64,000 nucleotides of DNA, from positions 1 through 64,000 of the forward strand of contig NZ_VMNW02000044.1 in the NCBI RefSeq assembly GCF_007713735.2, read 5' to 3'. Positions 8,987-18,100 of the stretch are shown in pieces. Every line of letters begins with the position of its first letter. Within the stretch, counting starts at the first letter, position 1. The position numbers and the translations under genes are program-made. The notes under the pieces were generated by a model that did not search any database, was not told where the DNA came from, and saw only the letters and a program-made list of their open reading frames with translations. Source of the DNA: Amycolatopsis acidicola (lineage in GTDB: Bacteria; Actinomycetota; Actinomycetes; Mycobacteriales; Pseudonocardiaceae).

Positions 8987-8994
8987 GGAGGGCG

Positions 8995-10281
8995 TCAGCT
9001 CTCCGTGGCGAACCGCGGGAAGGCCAGGTCACCCGCGTAGCGGGCGGCGTCCCCGAGGGTTTCCTCGATGCGCAGCAGCTGGTTGTACTTCGCCACGCGC
9101 TCGCTGCGGGCCGGGGCACCGGTCTTGATCTGGCCGACGCCGGTGGCGACGGCGAGGTCGGCGATCGTGGTGTCCTCGGTCTCGCCGGAGCGGTGGCTCA
9201 TCATGCTCTTGTAGCCGTACGAGGTGGCGAGCGAGATCGCGTCGAGCGTCTCGGACAGGGTGCCGATCTGGTTGACCTTCACCAGCAGCGCGTTCGCCGC
9301 GCCGCGCTCGATCCCGGTCTCGAGGCGGTCCGGGTTGGTGACGAACAGGTCGTCGCCCACCAGCTGCACGCGCTCACCGATCTTGCCGGTCAGCGAGACC
9401 CAGCCGTCCCAGTCGTCCTCGGACAGCGGGTCCTCGATCGAGACCAGCGGGTAGTTGTCCAGCAGTTCGGCGTAGTACGCGCCCAGCTGCTCGGCGGACT
9501 TCTTCGCGCCCTCGAAGCTGTACGCGCCGTCGGCGTAGAACTCCGTGGCCGCCACGTCCAGCGCCAGCGCCACGTCACGACCCGGGACGTAGCCCGCCTT
9601 CTCGATCGCCGTGGTGATCAGGTCCAGCGCCTCGCGGTTGCTGGACAGGCTCGGCGCGAAGCCGCCCTCGTCACCGAGGCCGGTGGCCAGCCCGCGGCCC
9701 TTGAGCACGGACTTGAGCGAGTGGTAGACCTCCACGCCCCAGCGCAGCGCCTCGCGGAAGGACTCGGCGCCGATCGGCGCGATCATGAACTCCTGGATGT
9801 CCACGTCGGTGTCGGCGTGCGCGCCACCGTTGAGGATGTTCAGCATCGGCACCGGCAGCACGTGCGCGTTCGGGCCGCCGAGGTAGCGGAACAGCTCCAG
9901 CTCGGCCGACTCCGCGGCGGCCTTCGCGACCGCCAGCGAAACCCCGAGCAGCGCGTTCGCGCCGAGGCGGGACTTGTCCGGGGTGCCGTCGAGGTCGACC
10001 AGCTTCTGGTCGACGATGCGCTGCTCCACGGCCTCGACCCCGGTCAGTTCCGGGCCGATCTCGTCGAGCACCGCGGCGACCGCGCGCTCCACGCCCTTGC
10101 CGTTGTAGCGCTGGGTGTCGCCGTCGCGAAGCTCGACGGCCTCGTGCTCACCGGTGGACGCCCCCGAGGGCACGGCGGCGCGCGCCAGCGTCCCGTCGTC
10201 GAGTGCCACCTCCACCTCGACGGTCGGGTTGCCACGCGAATCCAGGATTTCGCGGGCGCCTACCTGCTCGATGACCGCCAC
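8995..10281 (-). CDS. eno: Enolase
   Basis: A 428-residue glycolytic enzyme converting 2-phosphoglycerate to phosphoenolpyruvate. The signature LLVKVNQIGTLSETL and the segment SHRSGETEDTTIADLAVATG are intact, as is the N-terminal REILDSRGNPTVEVE. I chose the GTG at 10281 because AAGGAG lies 6 nt upstream and the protein then begins VAVIEQVGAREIL as in other actinobacterial enolases; an in-frame ATG 39 nt further upstream would only add an atypical tail. It heads the eno-ftsB-DUF501 operon. Confidence 0.97.
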   Translation of the reverse strand: MAVIEQVGAREILDSRGNPTVEVEVALDDGTLARAAVPSGASTGEHEAVELRDGDTQRYNGKGVERAVAAVLDEIGPELTGVEAVEQRIVDQKLVDLDGTPDKSRLGANALLGVSLAVAKAAAESAELELFRYLGGPNAHVLPVPMLNILNGGAHADTDVDIQEFMIAPIGAESFREALRWGVEVYHSLKSVLKGRGLATGLGDEGGFAPSLSSNREALDLITTAIEKAGYVPGRDVALALDVAATEFYADGAYSFEGAKKSAEQLGAYYAELLDNYPLVSIEDPLSEDDWDGWVSLTGKIGERVQLVGDDLFVTNPDRLETGIERGAANALLVKVNQIGTLSETLDAISLATSYGYKSMMSHRSGETEDTTIADLAVATGVGQIKTGAPARSERVAKYNQLLRIEETLGDAARYAGDLAFPRFATES

Positions 10282-10376
10282 TCGTCGCTCCTTGATCGGT
10301 TGTGCCGGCGATGACGGCACCAGCGTAACGGCAGGTCGTGATCACCCGGTGGAGGCTCACGCCACTTCGCCGGGAC

Positions 10377-10826
10377 TTACTCCGGGCGGATCTCCTGCCA
10401 CCCCGACGGAAGGTCGGCGGTATCGGAGATCTGCTGCCAGAACGTCCAGCTGTTGCCACCGATGTCGGCCACCGTGAACACCCTTGCCCCGTAGGGCTGG
10501 TCCTGCGGCGGAGCGACGTCACAGCCCTCGCCGAGTGCCTCGCAGACCAGCTCGTACTGCGCGTCCGCGTCCGGGACGAAGATCACGTTCAGCTGGCCGA
10601 CCGGGCGGTCCACCCCCTTGGACTCCCAGTAGTCCTCACCGACGCTCGCGAGCACGATGTCGGCGTCACCCGCGGACAGCGTGGCCTGGAACACCACCCC
10701 GGACCCGTCCACGTACCGCACGCGTTCGGTGAACCCGAAAACCCGGACCAGCCAGTCCAGTGCCTCCGTGGCGTCGGTGTAGTACAGGTAAGGCGAGAGG
10801 CCGAGATATCGCGGTTCTTCGCTCAT
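10377..10826 (-). CDS. VOC family (glyoxalase/PhnB-like) protein
   Basis: A 149-residue protein of the vicinal oxygen chelate superfamily. Two babbab modules are visible: an N-terminal half beginning YLGLSPYLYYTDATEALDWL, and a C-terminal half with DVAPPQDQPYGARVFTVADIGGNSW. The FWQQI ending is common in PhnB/3-demethylubiquinone-like members. Such small single-domain VOC proteins are often annotated as bleomycin-resistance or glyoxalase-like; substrate cannot be told from sequence. It is divergent from the TPR gene, with 86 nt between the two starts. Confidence 0.82.
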   Translation of the reverse strand: MSEEPRYLGLSPYLYYTDATEALDWLVRVFGFTERVRYVDGSGVVFQATLSAGDADIVLASVGEDYWESKGVDRPVGQLNVIFVPDADAQYELVCEALGEGCDVAPPQDQPYGARVFTVADIGGNSWTFWQQISDTADLPSGWQEIRPE

Positions 10827-10912
10827 AGCCGGTTAGTGCATCATGCCGGGCCGGGTGCCCGTGATCGCACCCCTGCCCAACGGGGCGCGCGGCGGGTAAT
10901 CTAGAGCTGACT

Positions 10913-11317
10913 ATGGATGACGAGGACCTGGGCCGGGCGGACACCGGCGAGCACCGGTTCGAAGCGTTCCGTCAGGCCGAAGCGTTGGTGGAGAACAGAC
11001 GGCCGCTCGACGCGCTCAAGGCGCTCGAGCCGGTTCTCGAGGCCGATGCCGACAAACCGAGCGTGCAGCTGCTCGCCGGCCGCGCGTATTTTCATTCGGC
11101 CCAGCTCAAGCACGCCGAGCAGGCGTTCACGAAGGTGCTGGAGCTCGATCCGTCCGACCACTACGCCCGATTCGTACTCGGACGCACACTGCAGCGCCTC
11201 GGCCGGTTGGTCGAGGCGCTCGGTCAACTACGGATGGCGTGGGCGATGAACCCGGTGCCCGAGTACCAGGACGCCCTGTCCGAGGTCAACGCGCGAGTGC
11301 GGCTGCAGGAGGGGTAG
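10913..11317 (+). CDS. Tetratricopeptide-repeat protein
   Basis: A 134-residue soluble protein with about three TPR units between residues 18 and 115; alternating Ala/Leu/Gly positions are clear in ALKALEPVLEADADKPSVQL, YFHSAQLKHAEQAFTKVLEL and RFVLGRTLQRLGRLVEALGQ. TPR units usually scaffold protein-protein contacts. The partner is unknown. It is convergent with the diverged transglycosylase gene, only 16 nt apart. Confidence 0.85.
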   Translation: MDDEDLGRADTGEHRFEAFRQAEALVENRRPLDALKALEPVLEADADKPSVQLLAGRAYFHSAQLKHAEQAFTKVLELDPSDHYARFVLGRTLQRLGRLVEALGQLRMAWAMNPVPEYQDALSEVNARVRLQEG

Positions 11318-11333
11318 CGCCGCCGGAAAGCGC

Positions 11334-11999
11334 TTACCGTGCGGTGGCGAAGCGGTCGGCGTCGTCGAAGATCTCCCGCGCGTCCGGGACGGACTGGGTG
11401 TAGTTCAGGATCGTCGGCCACCAGCCGTCGGCCGTGGCGAGGTCCGCGCCGGACGAGCAGAGGTAGCGGCCCATCGTGTAGGCCGCGTCGTCCGGGCTGG
11501 TGGTGTCGGCGGGTTTTCCGTCGGCCACGGCACGCGCGCCGTAGTGCTGCCAGATATCCTGCCGCACCGGCAACGGGCCGGCTCCGGCGGCTTCGGCCTG
11601 TCCGATTCCGGCCAGCGTCGCCCACGAGAGGTGGCAGCCGGGCGCTTCGTCCCGCAGCCACATCTCCGCTCGGCCATAGGCGACGAGCACGGGCCGCGCG
11701 AGTTTCGTGGCGGGCGCGAGGTTCTTGGCCCACGTGTCGAGCTCGGCGATGTCCGACGCGCGCGGGCGGTCGGCCGGAGCCGCGACAGCGGCGTGCGGCG
11801 CCGTCGCCCCCGGCGGGGGCGCGAGCGGCTGAGTCGTCGCGGGCGCCGCGGGTGTCGGCGTGGCCGGTGTCTCGGGGCGGGTGGTGCCGACGGTGAAGAT
11901 CAGGATCAGCCCGGTCGCGACCACGCCGAGGGCGAGCAGAAGCGACGACGGCGAGCGGCGCGATGCCGCGACGTCCCCAGGTTGGGTGGACTCATCCAC
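11334..11999 (-). CDS. Membrane-anchored, diverged lytic-transglycosylase-like protein
   Basis: A 221-residue protein with a transmembrane segment at 19-37, a Pro/Ala/Thr-rich linker (40-80) and a C-terminal domain related to the transglycosylase encoded at 6.6 kb. Shared landmarks are CHLSWATLAGIG (Cys122), a Glu136 aligned with the catalytic Glu, and GRYLCSSGADL (Cys181). However, the QFIPSTW substrate motif is absent and the domain is shorter, so activity is doubtful. It occupies roughly the position of lpqU in the mycobacterial mazG-lpqU-eno order (inference). Confidence 0.75.
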   Translation of the reverse strand: MDESTQPGDVAASRRSPSSLLLALGVVATGLILIFTVGTTRPETPATPTPAAPATTQPLAPPPGATAPHAAVAAPADRPRASDIAELDTWAKNLAPATKLARPVLVAYGRAEMWLRDEAPGCHLSWATLAGIGQAEAAGAGPLPVRQDIWQHYGARAVADGKPADTTSPDDAAYTMGRYLCSSGADLATADGWWPTILNYTQSVPDAREIFDDADRFATAR

Positions 12000-12223
12000 C
12001 CGAACAGGTTAGCCCGCCCCTCACGGGTGGTGACGCGCAATTCGCTCTAAACCCTTCGCGCCGGGTCGCGGCGCCCAGGCGGTCCCTCCCCGGCGGCGGG
12101 TTTGGCTGGGTGTGTCGGTCACGGGGACGGAGGAGCGGTCGTGCGCAGGCGGCGCGCTCTGTCCACAAAGGATTCGGTGATGGAGTCGGTGCAGCGCAAC
12201 GGTTCGGCGCTGGTCGTCGCGCT

Positions 12224-12760
12224 GCCCGGGGCTCGCGCCGCTCAGGGTTCGCGCCGCGCCGCCAGGGGTTCCCGCCCGCCGGGGGTTCGTGCCGCCAAAG
12301 GTTCGCGCCGCCCGCTGTTCGCGCCGCCCAGGGGCTCCCGCCGCCCGGGCTCGCGCCGCGCCGCCAGGGTTCGCGCCGCCCGGGGTTCCCGCCGCCAAAG
12401 GTTCGCGCCGCCCGATGTTCGCGCTGCCAGGGATTCGCGCCGCGCCGCCCGGGGCTCGCGCCGCGGTGGGCAGGGTTCGCACCGCCCGTGGTTTCGCGGC
12501 GCCAGGGTTTCGCGGCGCCAAGATTCGCGCCACCAGAGGTCCGCGCCACCAAGGTTCGCGCCGCCCGGGGCTCGGGTTCGCGCCACCAGAGGTTCGCGCC
12601 GCCCTGCCCGGGATTCGTGCCGCGCTGCCAGGGGTTCCCGCCGCCCGGGATTCGCGCCGCCCCGCCCAGGATTCGCGCCACCCTGCCCGGGGTTCCCGCC
12701 GCCCGGGATTCGCGCCGCCCGGGATTCGCGCCGCCAGGGTTCGCGCCGCCCGGAGCTCGG
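12224..12760. repeat. Degenerate GC-rich repeat array A (GGTTCGCGCCGCC core)
   Basis: About 540 nt made almost entirely of variants of a 16-20-nt unit with core GGTTCGCGCCGCC followed by CGGG, CAGG or CAAA, tens of copies in the same orientation with irregular spacing. It ends a few bases before the mazG stop codon. All six frames stay open only because the repeat lacks stops, and no frame keeps a constant amino-acid repeat. The preceding 12000-12223 interval shows no gene I can support. Confidence 0.8.
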
Positions 12761-12766
12761 AAGCCG

Positions 12767-13720
12767 CTACCGGGGCTTCGGCCAGTAGGCGCGCCAGCCG
12801 TCGGCCTCGAGGGTGGCCGGGTCGACGCCCGCCGCGCGCGCGTTCGCCTCCGCCGCTCGCACGTCCGCGGCGAACTGCTTCGCCACAGTGCGCAACTCGC
12901 CCTCGGGGTCCACTCCCGCGCGCCGCGCCGTCGCCGCCGAGCGGAACAACTCCACGCCCGCGCCGGAACCGGCCGGGAACAGGTCGAGCGGGATCCCGGC
13001 CCGGCCGCTGCGCTGGCCGAGCTTCCCGGCGAGCGCCGCCGCGGGCTGCCCGAGCGCCACACCATCCACAATGGACAGCCGGCGCTTCTCGGCCTGCTTC
13101 AGCTCCTCCCACTTCAGTTCCTGGTGTTCGGGGCTGTGCACGTGCTCGCCGTCGGCGAAGATGTGCGGATGCCTACCGACGAGCTTGTCCACCAGCTCAC
13201 CGGCAACGTCGTCGATACCGAACGGTTCGCCCGCGTCCTCAGCCGCCACCCTCGCGTGGAAAAGCACCTGCAGCAACACGTCTCCGAGCTCCTCGCGCAG
13301 CGCAGGCCTGTCGCGCTCCTCGATCGCCTCCAACAGTTCGTAGGTCTCCTCGACCAGGTACTGCCGGAGCGAGTCGTGCGTCTGCGCCGCGTCCCACGGG
13401 CAGCCGCCCGGCGAGCGGAGCGTGTCCATCACCTGCGCCGCCTCGACGAGGCCGGAACCGGCGGGCTGCGCGATCACGCGCGCGCCGGGCAACGCGCGTA
13501 CCGCCGCGTCTTCCCGATGCGTGGCGAAAAGCACGAGCGGCACGTCGGCCGCCTCCGCCGCCAATGTCGCGCTGTCCGGGACGGGCTTCGCGCCCAGCTG
13601 GTCCGCGACCTCGGCCGTGAGCCCGGCCGCGTAGACGATCCGCGCGCCGCGAAGGAACGGGAAAGCGGCAGGCGGCACCCCCGCGCCGGGGTAGGGCAGG
13701 AGGACGACCGTGGCGGTCAA
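12767..13720 (-). CDS. mazG: Nucleoside triphosphate pyrophosphohydrolase MazG
   Basis: A 317-residue enzyme that hydrolyses (d)NTPs to monophosphate and pyrophosphate, clearing aberrant nucleotides. The N-terminal 90 residues are the extension seen in actinobacterial MazG. The catalytic all-alpha domain begins near VMDTLRSPGGCPWDAAQTHD and holds the Mg-binding EETYELLEAIEE helix followed by REELGDVLLQVLFHA. I chose the TTG at 13720 because it overlaps the TGA of the upstream lipoprotein gene (TTGA), a translational-coupling arrangement; upstream in-frame codons would lie inside that gene. Confidence 0.92.
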   Translation of the reverse strand: MTATVVLLPYPGAGVPPAAFPFLRGARIVYAAGLTAEVADQLGAKPVPDSATLAAEAADVPLVLFATHREDAAVRALPGARVIAQPAGSGLVEAAQVMDTLRSPGGCPWDAAQTHDSLRQYLVEETYELLEAIEERDRPALREELGDVLLQVLFHARVAAEDAGEPFGIDDVAGELVDKLVGRHPHIFADGEHVHSPEHQELKWEELKQAEKRRLSIVDGVALGQPAAALAGKLGQRSGRAGIPLDLFPAGSGAGVELFRSAATARRAGVDPEGELRTVAKQFAADVRAAEANARAAGVDPATLEADGWRAYWPKPR

Positions 13721-14679
13721 GGCTGGGTGGATCCCTTCGTGGACAACACGAGGCCGGTGGTCTCGGCCTCGCTGGCCGCGACGTTCATCGCGACCGGGTC
13801 CCACACACCGTAACGCGGGTTGATTTTCGCGCCCGACGCGTCGACGTACGGCTGCAGCAGCCTCGCCCCGATCGCGACGAGCTGGTTGGCCGTCGGCTCG
13901 CTCGTGTTGTCCACCGACTGCGGGGTGCTCAGGTCGCGCGCGCGCACGACGCCCACGACCCAGGTGGCGTACTGGCTGCTCGGCTGGAAGGCCACGACCG
14001 TGCCCGGCTGCACCCCGTACAGGACGGTGGCGGCGAGGTCCGGGCTCTGCACCGCGGGCACCTTGAACCCGAAGCTGGCGTCCTTGCCGGTGGCCGCGTC
14101 GGACTGGATCAGCCGCGTGGCCGCGCCGGGGTCGGCCGCCATCTGGTTCGCCTTGGCGACAGCCTGGTCCCGGTCCGTCACGGTGGTGTAGTCGAAGGTG
14201 ACGCTGAGGTTCGAGACGTACTTCGCGCCCAGTTCCTGCATCAGCACGTTGTCGACGATCACCTCGCGGTGGTCCCGCGCCCGGTACGCGATCTGCGTGG
14301 CGATCTGCGACGGGTCGACGCCGGTCGTGGACACCGGCTGCGCCAGCGGGTCCTGCTCGAGCGTCTTGCTGACCGCGTTCTCGTCCGCCACGAGCCCTTC
14401 GCGCTGCGCGGCCCGGCGCACCGCGTCGTGCAGCATGTACTGGCCGACGATCGCGCGGCCCAGCTGATCCAGCTTGTGCTGCTGGGAAAGCTGTTGCGCG
14501 GCGGGCTGTTCCTGCACCGCCTTGTCGATCAGGAACTGCACCTGGTCCGTCGAGACCTCGTTGTCCGAGAACAGGATGGCGGCCCGGACCTGACTAGGCC
14601 CCGCGCCGCACCCGGCAACGAGCAGACACGCGGCGAGGACGGTGACCAGCGCCCGAGGGCGACCCATGATCCGCATCAC
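13717..14679 (-). CDS. SurA N-domain-like lipoprotein
   Basis: A 320-residue exported lipoprotein. The signal sequence ends in lipobox LVAGC with lipidation at Cys24. The region from about 35 to 190 resembles the helical SurA/PpiD N-terminal chaperone domain (DNEVSTDQVQFLID, then helices rich in Gln and Leu, QLGRAIVGQYMLHDAVRRAA). A parvulin domain is not evident. Probably helps fold or protect exported proteins at the outer face of the membrane (family inference). It overlaps mazG by 4 nt and so is co-translated with it. Repeat array B lies directly upstream. Confidence 0.82.
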   Translation of the reverse strand: MMRIMGRPRALVTVLAACLLVAGCGAGPSQVRAAILFSDNEVSTDQVQFLIDKAVQEQPAAQQLSQQHKLDQLGRAIVGQYMLHDAVRRAAQREGLVADENAVSKTLEQDPLAQPVSTTGVDPSQIATQIAYRARDHREVIVDNVLMQELGAKYVSNLSVTFDYTTVTDRDQAVAKANQMAADPGAATRLIQSDAATGKDASFGFKVPAVQSPDLAATVLYGVQPGTVVAFQPSSQYATWVVGVVRARDLSTPQSVDNTSEPTANQLVAIGARLLQPYVDASGAKINPRYGVWDPVAMNVAASEAETTGLVLSTKGSTQP

Positions 14680-14739
14680 ACGCGTACCCTCTCACAGCGC
14701 CCGGGATTTCGGGACCCCGCGCCTCCCCACATCCGGCTC

Positions 14740-15100
14740 CCCGGGTTGCCGTGTTGGCCCCTCCCGCGGGCGTGTTCGCCCCCCACGCCGGCGTATTGGC
14801 CGCCCCCGTCGGTGTGTTGGCCCCCCACGCCACGGCGATGTGTTCGCCCTCGACACTGGGGTGGCGCCCCCGTCGGCGTGTTGGCCGCCCCGGTCAACGT
14901 ATTGGCCGCCCCCGTCGGCGTGTTGGCCCCTCCCGTCGGCATGTTGGCCCCTCCCGCGGGCGTGTTCGCCCTCCACGCACATCCCCGCCCGACTGTTGTG
15001 TTGGCCGCCTCCGGAACGGCCAACACATCAACGGGAACGGCCAACACGCCCGCGAGAACCGCCAACACACCAACCGGAACGACCAACATGCCGCCGGACC
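14740..15100. repeat. Head-to-head GTGTTGGCC repeat array B
   Basis: About 360 nt between the surA-like start and the mfd stop. The first 265 nt carry around eleven direct variants of (G/C)GTGTTGGCC or GTGTTCGCC followed by a GC-rich spacer such as CCTCCCGCGGGC, at 21-27-nt steps. The last 90 nt carry four copies in inverted orientation (GGAACGGCCAACAC type). At the switch point, arms GTGTTGGCCG (14998-15007) and CGGCCAACAC (15017-15026) form a perfect hairpin with a 9-nt loop. No gene is seen here. Confidence 0.85.
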
Positions 15101-15109
15101 CCGCGATGC

Positions 15110-18100
15110 CTAACCGACGGGCGCGGGGGCTTTCGTCAGGTTGTGCAGCAGCTTGGTGCACCACTCCAGCAACGCGTCGTCGCGGAGCGGCGGGGCGCCG
15201 ATGCGGCCGCCGGCCGGGCCCTCGGTGGGCTTCGGCACGGCGACGGTGTTCGTCACCGCCTTGAACGTCGCCTTCGGGTACAACCGCTTGAGCCGCACCA
15301 GTTTCGAGTCCGGCAGCGGCAGCGGCGCGAACCGGATGGTGTTGCCCTGCAAGGTCACCTCGGTGACCCCGGCCTCGCGGCACGCGTGCCGGAAAGACGC
15401 GACAGCAAGCAGCCTGCGCACCGGTGCCGGCGGCTGCCCGTAGCGGTCGATCAGCTCCTCTTCGACCGCGTGCAGCGCCTCGGCGTCCGGGGCCGCGGCG
15501 ATCTTGCGGTACGCCTCCAGCCGCAGCCGCTCGCCCGGCACGTAGTCGTGCGGGATGTGCGCGTCCACGGGCAGATCCACCCGGACCTCGCCGAGCTCCT
15601 CGTCCTCGATCGGCTCCGCGCCGGCGCTGCGGCGGAACACGTCGACCGCTTCCCCGACCAACCGGACGTAGAGGTCGAAGCCGACGCCCGCGATGTGCCC
15701 GGACTGCTCGGCGCCCAGGATGTTCCCGGCGCCGCGGATCTCCAGGTCCTTCATCGCGACCGCCATACCCGCGCCGAGTTCGGTGTTCTGCGCGATGGTG
15801 GCGAGCCTGTCGTGCGCCGTCTCCGTCAGCGGCGACTCCCCCGGGTACAGGAAGTACGCGTAGCCACGCTCGCGGCCACGGCCGACGCGACCGCGCAGCT
15901 GGTGCAGCTGCGCCAGCCCGAGCAGGTCCCCTCGCTCGACGATCAGCGTGTTGGCGTTGGAGATGTCCAGCCCGGTCTCGACGATCGTCGTGCACACGAG
16001 CACGTCGAACTCGCGCTCCCAGAAGCCCTGGATGATCTTCTCCAGCCGCTCCTCGTTCATCTGCCCGTGCGCGGTCACGACGCGGGCCTCCGGCACCAGC
16101 TCCCGCAACCGCTTCGCGGCCTTCTCGATCGAGGAAACCCTGTTGTGCACATAGAAAACCTGCCCGTCGCGCAGCAGCTCGCGGCGGATCGCGGCGCCGA
16201 CCTGCTTGTCGTCGTACGCGCCGACGTAGGTCAGGATCGGGTGCCTGTCCTCGGGCGGGGTGAGGATGGTCGACATCTCGCGGATGCCGGCCAGTGACAT
16301 CTCCAGCGTCCGCGGGATCGGCGTCGCCGACATGGTCAGCACGTCGACGTGCGTGCGCAGCGCCTTGATGTGTTCCTTGTGCTCGACGCCGAAGCGCTGC
16401 TCCTCGTCCACGATGACCAGTCCGAGGTCCTTGTAGCGGACGCCGGTCTGCAGCAGCCGGTGCGTGCCGATCACGATGTCGATCTCACCGTCGGCGAGCC
16501 CGGCCAGCACACCGTCCACTTCGGACTTGTTGGTGAACCGGGACAGGCCCTTGATCTTCACCGGGAACGACTGCATCCGCTCGGAGAAGGTGTTCAGATG
16601 CTGTTGCGCCAGCAGTGTCGTCGGCACGAGCACCGCGACCTGCTTGCCGTCCTGCACCGCCTTGAACGCAGCGCGCACGGCGATCTCCGTCTTGCCGTAG
16701 CCGACGTCGCCGCAGATCACGCGGTCCATCGGGACGCCGCGCTCCATGTCGGCCTTGACCTCGTCGATCGCGGCCAGCTGGTCGTTGGTCTCGGTGAACG
16801 GGAAGGCGTCCTCCAGCTCCCGCTGCCACGGGCTGTCCTGGCCGAACGGGTGCCCCGGCGCGGCCTGGCGGGCGGCGTAGAGCTGCACCAGCTCGGCCGC
16901 GATCTCCTTGACCGCCTTGCGCGCCTTGGCTTTCGTGTTCTTCCAGTCCGAGCCGCCGAGCTTGTTCAGCGACGGCAGCTCACCGCCGACATAGCGGGAG
17001 ACCTCGTCGAGCTGGTCGGTCGGGACGTACAGCCTGTCGCCGGGATGCCCGCGTTTGGACGAGGCGTACTCCAGCACCAGGTACTCGCGGGTGGCACCGG
17101 CGATCGTGCGCTGCACCATCTCCACGAAGCGCCCGATGCCGTGCTGGTCGTGCACGACGTAGTCGCCCTTTTTGAGCGCCAGCGGGTCCACCGCATTGCG
17201 CCGCCGGGACGGCATCTTCGCGCCGAGGTCCTTTGTGGACGTTCCGCCGGTGGCGCCGCGGCCGGTGAGATCGGCTTCGGTGAGCACCACGAGCCGCAGC
17301 TCCGGCACGACGAAGCCTTCGGCGAGCCCGCCGCACGCGACGGTCACGACACCCTGCGGGAGCGCGCCGGTGATGCCCTCGCCCGCGAGCGTGGCGGGTA
17401 CCTCGGCGCCGGAAAGTTGTTCGACGGCACGGCTTGCCGTGCCGTGCCCCGCGACGACGAGCACCGCGGTGCCCTCGGCCGCGAGGTGGGCGCGCAGGTC
17501 GGTGACCGCCCGCTCGAGGTCACCGCGATAAGCCGGGGACGCTTCGACCGCCACCTGGTAGACGTCGGCGTCCTCGGTGGTCAGCTGCGACAGCGTCCAC
17601 CACCGGCGGTTGGTCTCCCCGGCGTGCTTGGCCACCTCCGCCAGATCCCGGTACGCCGACGCGCCGAGGTCGATCGGCGCCTGCCCGCCACCGGCCGCGG
17701 CCATCCACGACGCCTCCAGGAACTCCTGCCCGGTGCGCACCAGATCGTGTGCCCTGGCGCGGATCTTCTCCGGGTCGGCGAGCACCACGTGGGTGCCCTC
17801 GGGCATCGCGTCGGTGAGCAGGTCCAGCTCGCCGTCGCAGAGCACCGGGATCAGCGCCTCCATGCCCTCGGACGGGATCCCGTCGGCGAGCTTGGCCAGC
17901 ATCTCGGCCAGCTGCGCGTCCGCCTCGTACTGCTCGGCCAGCTCGCCGGCGCGCGCCTTGACGTCCGGCGTGAGCAGCAGCTCGCGGCACGGCGGGGCGT
18001 GGAAGTGCTGGATTTCGCCCTGCAGGGAACGCTGGTCCGACACCGCGAAGGCGCGGATCTCGCTGACCTCGTCGCCCCAGAACTCGACGCGGTACGGGTG

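Noticed and set aside
12000..12760. Long Arg/Ala/Pro-rich ORFs on both strands in repeat array A
   Set aside because: All frames are open because the repeat has no stop codons; amino-acid composition follows the repeat, no frame is periodic, and no family similarity is seen.
14680..15100. ORFs made of VLAPPVGVLA-type or GGANTPTG-type repeats in array B
   Set aside because: They are translations of the GTGTTGGCC repeat, change frame between units and have no start-site support.
14740..15100. CRISPR array
   Set aside because: Repeats are only 9-10 nt, degenerate, in both orientations, with short similar spacers, and no cas genes are near.
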